10,086 nucleotides of DNA from an uncultured Desulfomonile sp. (GTDB taxonomy: Bacteria > Desulfobacterota > Desulfomonilia > Desulfomonilales > Desulfomonilaceae), in contig CAINUH010000121.1 of the NCBI GenBank assembly GCA_903853735.1, forward strand, positions 1-10,086, in the 5' to 3' direction. Shown piece after piece: positions 1-7,335 of this stretch. The translations under genes and the position numbers were made by a program. The notes below the pieces were generated by a model, which was not told where the DNA came from, did not search any database, and saw nothing but the letters and a program-made list of their open reading frames with translations. Position 1 is the first letter of the stretch. Each line of letters starts with the position of its first letter.

Positions 1-2
1 TC

Positions 3-305
3 GATGCAATCTATTACTGCCCTCACGACGAAGGAGAAAAGTGCGGATGCCGAAAACCTGAAGCCGGCATGCTGCTGGCCGCTTCGGAAGATCTGGAAAT
101 AGACCTGAGCGACTCCTACACGGTAGGGGATTCGTTATCCGATATAATCGCGGGGAAAAATGCCGGCACACATACCGTACGGCTCGCTGACGAAAGGGAT
201 ATCAATGCTGAGTCAACATTCCCAAGCTTGTTGGATTTTGCACTTTTTCTGGAGCATCAGGCGGTGAGCAAGCCTATTCCAAGACCCGACACAATGATTG
301 TGTGA
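3..305 (+). CDS. gmhB: D-glycero-D-manno-heptose-1,7-bisphosphate 7-phosphatase, C-terminal part (5' end outside window)
   Basis: This is the last ~100 residues of a HAD-superfamily phosphatase; the frame is open from base 3 and ends at TGA 303-305. In the family, GmhB removes the 7-phosphate from heptose bisphosphate in the cytoplasm, a step towards the ADP-heptose used for LPS inner core. Visible are the zinc-loop pattern C-P-H-x5-C-x-C directly followed by RKP (the HAD motif III lysine) at about bases 18-59, then VGDSLSDIIAG at bases 123-155, which carries the motif IV aspartates that bind Mg. The nucleophile DxD lies upstream, outside the window. GmhB is usually about 180-190 aa, so roughly half is missing. 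The short zinc loop resembles compact GmhB and the HisB N-terminal phosphatase; histidinol-phosphatase is the main alternative. The absence of a fused or adjacent HisB dehydratase and the envelope genes nearby favour GmhB. Confidence 0.85.
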   Translation, partial: DAIYYCPHDEGEKCGCRKPEAGMLLAASEDLEIDLSDSYTVGDSLSDIIAGKNAGTHTVRLADERDINAESTFPSLLDFALFLEHQAVSKPIPRPDTMIV

Positions 306-320
306 TGAGGAGATCAGATA

Positions 321-1121
321 ATGGACTCAAATGAAGAGGCGCCGGCCTCCTATTTCGATATAAATTGCAGACTCTCGCAAAGCGACACCTTTCAGTTTTC
401 CTGCGGTCCCAATGTGCCTTGCTTTACGGAATGCTGTGGAAAGCTGGAACTGCTCTTGACGCCTTACGATCTTCTACGTTTGAGAAAGAGGCTGGGCGTG
501 TCATCGTCAGATTTTCTGGATACTTATACGAATATGAGATGGAAGACGGCTCACGGTTTTCCGGAAGTTATGATGAAAATGGACCCATTAACTGGGAATC
601 GCTGCCCCTTTGTGACTCCAAAGGGGTGCACCGTTTACGAAGATCGCCCAGGCGCCTGCCGGATCTATCCCCTCGGTCGTGCTTCGACGTCATCTCTGAG
701 TAACGGGAATCATAGAGAATTTTTCTTTGTGGTGAGAGAGGACCACTGTCAAGGATTCGCAGAGTCCTCGAAATGGGCAGTGAGCGAATGGCTTAGAGAT
801 CAAGGGATGGAAGAATACAACACCATCAACGACCTTCTCATGGAGCTTTACGTACGCAAGTCACGCTTCAAACAAATCCAATTGGGACCGCAGCATATAC
901 AGATGTTTCTTATGGCTTGCTACAACACTGATAGGTTTCGCGATTTCCTTTTCAACAGCACTTTTCTGGACAAATTTCAGCTTGAGTCAAAGTTGGTCGA
1001 CGAAATCCGTAACTGTGATCGGAAACTTCTGGAATTCTCGTTTGTCTGGTTGAAATTCGCCCTTTTTGGTGAACCGGTAATAACCGTTCAGACCAATTCG
1101 AAGGTGAGCGACGGAACGTGA
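321..1121 (+). CDS. YkgJ-family cysteine-cluster protein (putative metal/Fe-S binding)
   Basis: This 266-aa protein has the cysteine layout of the YkgJ/UPF0153 family, whose biochemical role is not established; metal or Fe-S binding is inferred from the cysteines. The N-terminal cluster is C28-x5-C34-x3-C38-C39. The second half of the motif is C95-P-F, C103-TVYEDRP and C113-R-IYP (residues 95-117), with another cysteine at 143. The remaining ~120 residues look alpha-helical, without a signal peptide or clear membrane segment, so a cytoplasmic location is likely. The ATG at 321 is preceded by GAGGAG (307-312) at good spacing. It starts only 15 nt after gmhB, so the two are probably co-transcribed. 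The five-residue gap in the first Cys pair is wider than the Cx2-3C I associate with the family. Family call is firm; function is unknown. Confidence 0.82.
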   Translation: MDSNEEAPASYFDINCRLSQSDTFQFSCGPNVPCFTECCGKLELLLTPYDLLRLRKRLGVSSSDFLDTYTNMRWKTAHGFPEVMMKMDPLTGNRCPFVTPKGCTVYEDRPGACRIYPLGRASTSSLSNGNHREFFFVVREDHCQGFAESSKWAVSEWLRDQGMEEYNTINDLLMELYVRKSRFKQIQLGPQHIQMFLMACYNTDRFRDFLFNSTFLDKFQLESKLVDEIRNCDRKLLEFSFVWLKFALFGEPVITVQTNSKVSDGT

Positions 1122-1310
1122 AGGCTGGCCGATAACCGCATCGAGGCTGTCTTGGTCAACAACACCGACAGGTTACCACTTGAACAAGGAAACCCTTGTT
1201 GGACTAATGGGTGCGGGGTTTTGAGATAAGGTGATATGTTCACAACAGTTCGGGAAATATTTATGTTAGGCCGCCCGAACAGACCTCTGCAAATTCGATC
1301 GCAACCGAGA
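1122..1310. other. Convergent intergenic region with two short stem-loops
   Basis: The region lies between the 3' ends of the YkgJ-type gene (+) and the nucleotide-sugar dehydrogenase (-). It holds a perfect 7-bp inverted repeat AACAAGG/CCTTGTT at 1183-1189 and 1194-1200 with a 4-nt loop. A second perfect 7-bp pair, GTTCGGG/CCCGAAC, lies at 1248-1254 and 1274-1280 with a 19-nt loop. Neither is followed by a T-run on either strand, so neither qualifies as a clear intrinsic terminator. They may be Rho-dependent 3'-end structures or chance. I see no gene here. Confidence 0.35.
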
Positions 1311-2942
1311 TCATTTCTTGTACAGCTTTTTTAGCCTGTTTATATGCCCCCGGCCTAAACCCTTTACCTCGCAGCCCAACTCGAAATAGAGTCGGATGTC
1401 GTCATCGTCGAGCATGGCGAAGCAATCTACGACTGCGAGCGGGCCACCTGCTGCCTGCACTACCTTGACGGGATCCAGATCGCTAAAATGCTTGTGGCGC
1501 ACTGCCAATACTACTGCATCCGCGTCCTTCAGCGCTTGCCACAGATCATTTTCAATTCGCAGATCATCCAACTTCTTTTGGCTTCTAAAAAAGCGCGCCC
1601 GGCTCTTTCCCGGCGCAGGATAGGAATCCTGAGCTTCAAATTCCCACCAATGGTCGACATAAGGGTCGTGGACGCAAACTTCAGCTCCCATCTCTACCAG
1701 TCGGCGCACTATGACTTCAGATCCGCTGTAGCGCGTGTCGCCGACGTCTTCTCTATATGAAGCGCCGAGAATGGTTACCTTCGACGCGGAAATGTACCGA
1801 CCCATATTCCTGAGAGCGTCCCGTATTAGCTCTGGAACATGAAGCGCCCGACTGTCATTTATGTTGATCGACAAAGGCGTGATGCGGAAAAGGTCATCCT
1901 CAAAGCCCATGAGATGTTTATAAGCCCAGACTGCCAGACCGCCGTCTTTCGGCAGGCAATATCCTCCAATGCCGGGCCCTGGAAACATAATGTTCGAGTG
2001 GGTCGGCCGAACCTTGATGGCGTCGATTACTTTTATCAGGTCTATCCCGTTGCGCTCGGCGAATAAGCTCCACTCATTCAGGAAAGCAAGAATCGCAGCT
2101 CTGTAACTATTCTCAACTATTTTGGCTGTTTCCGATTCCATGGGTCGGTCCAGTACAGTCAGAGGAAAGTTCTTCGTGTCCAGCACGTCGGAAAGGAACT
2201 TCACCACCCGGTCTCGTGATTCAGAATTGATTCCGCTGCACACTCGCCAGAAATTTCTGATTGACGCCACATAGTCGGCCCCTGGCATGACTCGCTCATA
2301 GCTATGAGCGAGAATGGGCTCAGTAGTTATACCTCTTTTCCTGAATGCCTTCTTGATCAGAGGATAGGCAACCTGTTCCGTAGTACCCGGGGGGACTGTC
2401 GTCTCAATCAAGACAAGGGCGTCAGGTCGGATTTCGTCTCCGATTATTTCGAGAGATTTTTCAAGGTCATCCATTTGAACGTACCCGGTGGTGACGTCAT
2501 TTAGTGAATTCTTGATATAGTCACACTGCACGTCCACCACGACCACGTCTGCGAGGCCGAGGGCTTTGTATGTGAAAGAGGCCGTCAAGGTCTCTTTTTC
2601 TATTACACATCGTCTCAGAATTTCGGGAACTTCTTTGTCTTCGGATTTCATCGGTGCTATCCCCCTGCATATCAGAGGGATCTTCCAGAAGCTCCTGGAA
2701 CTCGGTCTTTGCATCCCTATAACAAACTTGGTCGCGTTACCGGCCAAGTCGGTTGCATCGGCGACGACCGCGGCCATAACCGCTCCGACAAATCCCAGTC
2801 CGACGACTACTACGACTTCCCGCCCTTGTTCCCGATTCCTGGCAACGAGCTTCTGCAGTCGGCTGAATTCCAGCGAGTAGTCCTCCTCTGTCGGCAGAAG
2901 GAATTTCTCTCCATCGGGGCTTATTGAATATTCCTGAGTCAT
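1311..2942 (-). CDS. Nucleotide-sugar dehydrogenase (UDP-glucose/GDP-mannose dehydrogenase family, long form)
   Basis: This 543-aa protein belongs to the NAD-dependent dehydrogenases that oxidise the C6 hydroxyl of a nucleotide sugar to a carboxylate, giving uronic-acid precursors for polysaccharides. The N-terminal Rossmann motif GLGFVG is at residues 48-53. ETT at 180-182, and K274 and N278 in the central-domain helix, fit the active-site framework. GPGIGGYCLPKD at 322-333 contains the catalytic Cys329, and the C-terminal domain motif is GASYREDVGDTRYSGS at 393-408. Substrate (UDP-Glc, UDP-GlcNAc/ManNAc or GDP-Man) cannot be read from this. It is about 100 residues longer than a typical UDP-glucose dehydrogenase, through an N-terminal extension of ~42 residues and an acidic/aromatic insert near 430-465. 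The ATG start is supported by AAGGAAA (2945-2951, minus strand). No polysaccharide genes flank it in the window, so it stands alone and divergent from leuS. Confidence 0.88.
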   Translation of the reverse strand: MTQEYSISPDGEKFLLPTEEDYSLEFSRLQKLVARNREQGREVVVVVGLGFVGAVMAAVVADATDLAGNATKFVIGMQRPSSRSFWKIPLICRGIAPMKSEDKEVPEILRRCVIEKETLTASFTYKALGLADVVVVDVQCDYIKNSLNDVTTGYVQMDDLEKSLEIIGDEIRPDALVLIETTVPPGTTEQVAYPLIKKAFRKRGITTEPILAHSYERVMPGADYVASIRNFWRVCSGINSESRDRVVKFLSDVLDTKNFPLTVLDRPMESETAKIVENSYRAAILAFLNEWSLFAERNGIDLIKVIDAIKVRPTHSNIMFPGPGIGGYCLPKDGGLAVWAYKHLMGFEDDLFRITPLSININDSRALHVPELIRDALRNMGRYISASKVTILGASYREDVGDTRYSGSEVIVRRLVEMGAEVCVHDPYVDHWWEFEAQDSYPAPGKSRARFFRSQKKLDDLRIENDLWQALKDADAVVLAVRHKHFSDLDPVKVVQAAGGPLAVVDCFAMLDDDDIRLYFELGCEVKGLGRGHINRLKKLYKK

Positions 2943-3162
2943 TTGTTTCCTTTTTTATCCTGGCCGTATTCGCCTGAAGTAACGAGCCGACTTGTCGGGG
3001 CAATCAATTGCTGCGCATCCCTCGACGAACCTGCAAGTCAGCGTTGGCCAGACAGCATAAGACCGGTTACCCGTTGTCGTCAAGTAGGAAAGCGTTGAAG
3101 CAGCCGCCGCTGGTGTGTTAGAAGAAACGTGTCGATTGCTGACTGCCCCTAAGGGAGGAATC
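2943..3162. promoter_or_regulatory. Divergent intergenic region between sugar dehydrogenase (-) and leuS (+)
   Basis: Both transcripts must start here or be read through, since the flanking genes diverge. The minus-strand ribosome site AAGGAAA lies at 2945-2951 and the leuS site AAGGGAGGA at 3151-3159. A short inverted repeat CCGAC-TT-GTCGG sits at 2987-2998, which could be an operator half-site pair or chance. I could not identify a convincing -35/-10 pair on either strand. I also see no T-box-like leader or leader-peptide attenuator for leuS. Confidence 0.4.
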
Positions 3163-5640
3163 ATGGAAAAAAGATACGACCCGGAGGTTATCGAGATAAA
3201 ATGGCAGGAATTCTGGGAAAAAGAAAAGCTCTATAAGGTCTGTATCAATACCTCAAAAGAAAAATATTATGTACTTGAAATGTTTCCGTACCCTTCGGGG
3301 CGCATACACATGGGCCATGTACGCAATTACTGTATTGGCGACGTGCTGGCTCGTTTCAAGATGATGCAGGGCTATAACGTGCTCCACCCTATGGGCTGGG
3401 ATGCTTTTGGCATGCCTGCTGAGAACGCCGCCATAAAGCACGGATCGCATCCGGCGGTCTGGACGAAGAACAATATTACAGAGATGAGAAGGCAGCTCAA
3501 GAGAATGGGCTTTTCGTATGACTGGGATCGTGAAATTGCTACTTGCGAGCCTGAATATTATCGGTGGGAACAGTGGCTGTTCTTGAGAATGCTGGAACAG
3601 GGCCTGGTGTACAGGAGGAAGTCCATAGTCAATTTCTGCGAATCGTGTAAGACAGTGCTCGCCAACGAACAGGTGGAAGAAGGCTGTTGCTGGAGATGCG
3701 GGGAAGCGGTGGTCCAGAAGGAGCAGGAAGGGTGGTTCTTCAGGATAACCAAATACGCACCCGAATTGTTGGAATGGTGCAACAAGCTGAAGGGCTGGCC
3801 GGAAAAGGTGATTACGATGCAGCGGAACTGGATCGGCCAGAGCGAGGGTGCACGGATACTGTTTCCCATCGAGAAAGGAGATGAGGCTATAGAAGTGTTT
3901 ACCACTCGACCTGACACGTTGTACGGGGCAACGTTCATGAGCCTGGCGCCCGAACATCCCCTTTGTCTCAAGCTCTCGAAAGGAACTTCCCAGGAATATG
4001 CGGTGAAGGATTTCATCAACAGAGTCCTTACCCAGGACTGGCAAAGCCGAGTTGGGGAAGAATCCGACAAGGAAGGTGTATTTACAGGGGCCATGTGTGT
4101 CAACCCTCTGACCGGCAGGAATATACCGGTGTACGTGGCAAATTTCGTGCTGTACGAGTATGGAACCGGAGCCGTCATGGCCGTGCCGGCGCACGACCAA
4201 AGAGACTTTGATTTTGCCAAGAAATACGGCCTCGAAATCGTAGTAGTGATTCAACCTGATGGCGAAGGCCTTGATCCAGCAGCAATGACAGAGGCTTACG
4301 TGGGGCTAGGTCATTTGGTGAACTCAGAGGAATTCGACGGCATGGACAATGTTTCTGCCATGAAAGCCGTTCCTGACAAACTGTTGGCCTTGAATAAAGG
4401 TGGATCCACCGTCAATTACCGGATTCGAGACTGGGGCATATCCAGGCAAAGGTACTGGGGCGCTCCGATCCCTATTATTCATTGTCCCATGTGCGGGGAC
4501 GTCCCGGTTCCGAATGATCAGCTCCCCGTTGTACTGCCGACAGAAATCGAGTTTCCGGAGAATGGCAGGTCCCCGTTACCCGAACTCAAGTGGTGGGTAG
4601 AGGTGGCTTGCCCGAAGTGCGGAGAACCCTCTCGTAGAGAAACAGACACTATGGACACCTTTGTGGAATCGTCATGGTATTTCGACCGTTACGCTTGTCC
4701 GAATTACGACATAGGTATCGTCAACCCTGAAACCGACCGATACTGGTTGCCGGTAGACCAGTACATCGGCGGCATTGAGCATGCCATCCTTCACCTCCTC
4801 TATTCAAGGTTTTTCACCAAAGTTCTCAGGGACATGAATATCAAGACATCGGATGAACCATTCACAAATCTTCTTACCCAGGGAATGGTCATCAAGGATG
4901 GGGCTAAGATGTCAAAATCCAAGGGAAACGTGGTCGACCCGGAAGACCTTATAAACACTTACGGTGCAGACACCCTGCGACTTTTCTGTCTTTTTGCCGC
5001 CCCACCTGAGAGGGATCTGGAGTGGACCTCTGAGGGCGTGGAAGGGGCAGCCCGTTTCCTGGTCAGGGTATGGAATCTGGTTTACCAACTCAAGGGTCGA
5101 AAAACGCCCGCCCCAGCGCGAGAGGACAACGAGCGATCACGTGACCTGAAAAGGATCACTCACAAGACGATCAAAAAAGTCACGGAAGACATAACAAACC
5201 GTTTTCATTTCAATACGGCCGTGGCAGCCATTATGGAGATGATCAATGAAGTGAGTCGAGTGTCTCCTGAAGAGGCCGACGGCTCACCGAGTGTTGCAGC
5301 AGCTCTTGAGGAAGCTATTCGTACGGCTATTATCCTGCTTTCTCCGTTTGTCCCTCATATTGGGGAAGAACTCTGGGAGGCAATGGGAGAGAAGCCTGGA
5401 ATAGTGCGACAGCCGTGGCCGGGTTACGATCTCGAGTTGCTCAAACAAGACCAGATACTGATCGTTGTTCAGGTTAACGGCAAGAAAAGGGCGGAAATGA
5501 CTGTTCGATCCGATGCATCGGAACACGAGATCAAACAACTTGCGTTGGCCGAATCAAACGTACAAAGGTTCATTGAAGGGAAAACCGTTCGCAAGGCCAT
5601 CCTGGTTCCCGGGAAATTGGTCAATGTTGTTGTGGGCTAA
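3163..5640 (+). CDS. leuS: Leucyl-tRNA synthetase
   Basis: This cytoplasmic class I synthetase joins leucine to tRNA-Leu with ATP. The 825-aa product has full domain order. It starts with the N-terminal [18 protein letters not shown] block and the HIGH signature as HMGH at residues 49-52. A zinc module follows with C159, C162, C176 and C179. The CP1 editing domain has TTRPDTLYG at 247-255 and the conserved Asp345 within AHDQRD. Two more CxxC pairs lie at 441/444 and 483/486, then KMSKS at 582-586 and the C-terminal anticodon-binding and tail domains. Length is close to the usual ~860. The frame is open upstream to a GTG at 3115, but I chose the ATG at 3163 because a very strong AAGGGAGGA (3151-3159) precedes it and the protein then begins where the family begins. 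lptE follows after a 99-nt gap. Confidence 0.97.
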   Translation: MEKRYDPEVIEIKWQEFWEKEKLYKVCINTSKEKYYVLEMFPYPSGRIHMGHVRNYCIGDVLARFKMMQGYNVLHPMGWDAFGMPAENAAIKHGSHPAVWTKNNITEMRRQLKRMGFSYDWDREIATCEPEYYRWEQWLFLRMLEQGLVYRRKSIVNFCESCKTVLANEQVEEGCCWRCGEAVVQKEQEGWFFRITKYAPELLEWCNKLKGWPEKVITMQRNWIGQSEGARILFPIEKGDEAIEVFTTRPDTLYGATFMSLAPEHPLCLKLSKGTSQEYAVKDFINRVLTQDWQSRVGEESDKEGVFTGAMCVNPLTGRNIPVYVANFVLYEYGTGAVMAVPAHDQRDFDFAKKYGLEIVVVIQPDGEGLDPAAMTEAYVGLGHLVNSEEFDGMDNVSAMKAVPDKLLALNKGGSTVNYRIRDWGISRQRYWGAPIPIIHCPMCGDVPVPNDQLPVVLPTEIEFPENGRSPLPELKWWVEVACPKCGEPSRRETDTMDTFVESSWYFDRYACPNYDIGIVNPETDRYWLPVDQYIGGIEHAILHLLYSRFFTKVLRDMNIKTSDEPFTNLLTQGMVIKDGAKMSKSKGNVVDPEDLINTYGADTLRLFCLFAAPPERDLEWTSEGVEGAARFLVRVWNLVYQLKGRKTPAPAREDNERSRDLKRITHKTIKKVTEDITNRFHFNTAVAAIMEMINEVSRVSPEEADGSPSVAAALEEAIRTAIILLSPFVPHIGEELWEAMGEKPGIVRQPWPGYDLELLKQDQILIVVQVNGKKRAEMTVRSDASEHEIKQLALAESNVQRFIEGKTVRKAILVPGKLVNVVVG

Positions 5641-5739
5641 TGTGGTGTCTCGATCAGGAAATGCCAATTAAGGCCATGTCTCACGGGCGCGTGCTTTTAG
5701 TCCTTGTATGAGGTTATACACGCCGGCAAGAGGAGCGGA

Positions 5740-6252
5740 TTGCGTAAGATCTGGATGGGACTGCCTTTAGCGGCATTGGTCATTTTCGGATGCGGGTACC
5801 GATTCAGCGGGGCACCGGCGGACAGTCCATATCCCCCTGAGCTAAAGACTATTGTTCTCGAAAGTGCTGTGAACAACACAACGGTCACAGGTATCGAAAC
5901 CGAGTTCACTAACGCTCTGAGGCGTGAATATGCCCTGGGAACAAGGCTGACGCAGGTCGCCAGTGGCGGCGATCTCATACTGAAAACCGTCATTGCCTCA
6001 TTCGAAGATACCCCCTCCGCTTATAGGGCCGACGGAAAAGAAGCGACAAGAATCGGAACTCTCAAGGTTCTTTGCGCCTTGGATCGTGCAGATTCAAAAA
6101 AAGGGCTATGGAAAAAAGATTTTTCAGCTTCTTACACTTACGACGTGACCGACTCCATTACCGAAACTCTCTCGAACAGACGCCGGGCCATCTCACGGAT
6201 TATCAAAGACCTTGTACCAAGAATTCACCGTTCGATGTACGATAGTTTCTGA
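5740..6252 (+). CDS. lptE: LPS-assembly lipoprotein LptE-like
   Basis: LptE is the outer-membrane lipoprotein that plugs the LptD barrel and helps insert LPS into the outer leaflet. From the TTG at 5740 the protein is 170 aa. It has a lipoprotein signal peptide: M-R-K, a hydrophobic stretch, then IFGC with lipidated Cys18, followed by GYRFSG, the usual opening of LptE proteins. Further family-like features are the NALRREY segment, a GGDLIL strand, and a C-terminal block with SNRRRAISRIIKDLVPRI. No ATG gives a proper signal peptide with a ribosome site. TTG 5740 has AGGAG at 5731-5735, whereas an earlier TTG at 5704 has none and would add 12 residues before the positive n-region; ATG 5755 would remove the charged n-region. 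LptE sequences diverge strongly, so the call rests on the lipobox, size and the leuS neighbourhood that I associate with this gene. Phe at -2 of the lipobox is uncommon. Confidence 0.75.
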   Translation: MRKIWMGLPLAALVIFGCGYRFSGAPADSPYPPELKTIVLESAVNNTTVTGIETEFTNALRREYALGTRLTQVASGGDLILKTVIASFEDTPSAYRADGKEATRIGTLKVLCALDRADSKKGLWKKDFSASYTYDVTDSITETLSNRRRAISRIIKDLVPRIHRSMYDSF

Positions 6253-6274
6253 AAGTGGTCTCGCGGCGATGATG

Positions 6275-6303
6275 TTGCAAGATAGTGTTTTTTGTGTGAG
6301 AAT
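6275..6303 (+). promoter_or_regulatory. Candidate sigma70-type promoter of mdh-miaB
   Basis: TTGCAA (6275-6280) and GAGAAT (6298-6303) match four of six positions each of TTGACA and TATAAT, with a 17-nt spacer. They sit about 50 nt before the mdh ATG, inside the 102-bp gap after lptE. The match is only fair, and the T-rich spacer makes chance hits likely, but the position and the overlapping inverted repeats support it. Confidence 0.4.
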
Positions 6304-6311
6304 TCACTATC
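6281..6311. repeat. Inverted repeat GATAGTG/CACTATC spanning the mdh promoter
   Basis: Perfect 7-bp arms lie at 6281-6287 and 6305-6311 with a 17-nt T-rich spacer. The left arm abuts the proposed -35 box and the right arm follows the proposed -10 box. The right arm is shared with the Rex-like site at 6292-6309, so the two readings compete. It could be an operator pair or a hairpin at the lptE 3' end; no proper T-run follows it. Confidence 0.4.
6292..6309. promoter_or_regulatory. Candidate Rex-type (NADH-sensing repressor) operator upstream of mdh
   Basis: The 18-bp segment TTGTGTG-AGAA-TTCACTA fits the Rex consensus TTGTGAA-N4-TTCACAA at 11 of 14 defined positions, including the complete GTG-N8-CAC core. 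It overlaps the proposed -10 box, the position where a repressor would block transcription. Rex family repressors respond to the NADH/NAD ratio, and malate dehydrogenase genes are recognised members of Rex regulons in several lineages. That this cell has Rex, and that it binds here, is inference. Confidence 0.45.
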
Positions 6312-6354
6312 GTCTTGATTTCATTCTTATGAAGTTTTGTGGGAGGACGCTTCT

Positions 6355-7302
6355 ATGGGTAGGAAGAAAATAACTGTGATAGGAGCCGGAAACGTTGGCG
6401 CATCCGCGGCTGCTTACGCTTCGGCTCAGGAACTCGGCGATGTGGTCTTGGTAGATATTCTCGATGGAATTCCCCAGGGTAAGGGGTTGGATCTGTTTGA
6501 AACGACGCCTGTTCTTGGAGTAGATACCAACGTCCTTGGAACGAACGACTACGAGAAAACTCGATCAAGCGACATCATAATTATTACGGCAGGAATTGCT
6601 CGAAAACCGGGCATGAGTAGAGATGACCTCCTCTTAACAAATGTAAAGATAGTGGGAGATGTGGCTCAAACGGCTGCAGCTTATTCTCCGAACGCGGTCA
6701 TGATAGTGGTCTCCAACCCCCTGGACGCCATGGTTTATACGGCGTGGAAAAAATCCAACTTTCCGCCGAGGCGGGTCATCGGAATGGCTGGAGCCTTGGA
6801 TGCAGCACGCTTTCGTGCATTCATATCCGACGAAATAGGCGTTTCAGTAGAAGATATCCATGCGCTGGTGCTCGGAGGTCACGGTGACACAATGGTTCCT
6901 CTGACCAGGTATTGCTTCGTTGGCGGGGTTCCTGTGACCAATTTCATATCCCCTGAGCGGCTCGAAGAAATTGTCCAGAGGACGCGGCAAGGCGGAGCTG
7001 AAATAGTAGGACTTCTCAAGACTGGAAGTGCATATTATGCCCCTTCCGCTGCTGCCGTTCAAATGGCCCGTTCGATAATACTGGACAAGAAACGGCTCTT
7101 GCCGGTTGCGGCTTATCTGGATGGCGAGTTTGGAGAGCAGGGTATATTTGTGGGCGTGCCTGCCATACTTGGTTGCGAGGGAGTGGAAAAAGTGGTGGAA
7201 CTCGAACTTACGTCTGAAGAGTGGGCGGCTTTCGGAAAATCAGTTGCGGCAGTCAAAGAGTTGGTAAACGATGTTGACCGGATGATGTCCATCACGGCTT
7301 AG
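6355..7302 (+). CDS. mdh: Malate dehydrogenase, LDH-like type, NAD-dependent
   Basis: This cytoplasmic enzyme interconverts malate and oxaloacetate with NAD(H). The 315-aa product has the dinucleotide motif GAGNVG at residues 10-15 and Asp34 at the end of the second beta strand, which selects NAD over NADP. The mobile loop has R83-KPGMS-R89; an arginine at the specificity position marks malate rather than lactate dehydrogenase. N121 lies in SNP, D149 and R152 in LDAARFR, and the catalytic H176 in GGHGDTMVP. Length matches the family's usual ~310. The frame is open back to a TTG at 6337, but ATG 6355 follows GGGAGGA (6341-6347) and starts the protein just before the first strand. It is separated from lptE by 102 bp containing a candidate promoter and Rex-like operator. 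miaB follows after 33 nt and is probably co-transcribed. Confidence 0.95.
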   Translation: MGRKKITVIGAGNVGASAAAYASAQELGDVVLVDILDGIPQGKGLDLFETTPVLGVDTNVLGTNDYEKTRSSDIIIITAGIARKPGMSRDDLLLTNVKIVGDVAQTAAAYSPNAVMIVVSNPLDAMVYTAWKKSNFPPRRVIGMAGALDAARFRAFISDEIGVSVEDIHALVLGGHGDTMVPLTRYCFVGGVPVTNFISPERLEEIVQRTRQGGAEIVGLLKTGSAYYAPSAAAVQMARSIILDKKRLLPVAAYLDGEFGEQGIFVGVPAILGCEGVEKVVELELTSEEWAAFGKSVAAVKELVNDVDRMMSITA

Positions 7303-7335
7303 GACACTCCGGAAGCAGAGTACAACAGGGGTGAT

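Noticed and set aside
365..703. 112-codon plus-strand open frame inside the YkgJ-type gene
   Set aside because: It is out of frame with the cysteine-motif protein, which has the ribosome site and family motifs; no support for overlapping translation.
1183..1200. Perfect 7-bp stem-loop as an intrinsic terminator between the convergent genes
   Set aside because: No T-run follows on either strand, so it is listed only as structure within the gap.
2987..2998. CCGAC-TT-GTCGG as an operator for the divergent dehydrogenase/leuS region
   Set aside because: Five-base arms with a two-base spacer are easily found by chance, and no promoter could be placed beside it.
3253..4254. Long minus-strand open frame (333 codons) opposite leuS, and a second one at 3558-4220
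   Set aside because: They lie fully antisense to a leuS frame with every family motif intact; their translations show no recognisable domain and are typical shadows of a long conserved gene.
6296..6307. CRP/FNR-type reading of GTGA-N4-TCAC before mdh
   Set aside because: CRP sites need six bases between the half-sites and FNR needs TTGAT-N4-ATCAA; the Rex alignment over 6292-6309 explains more positions.
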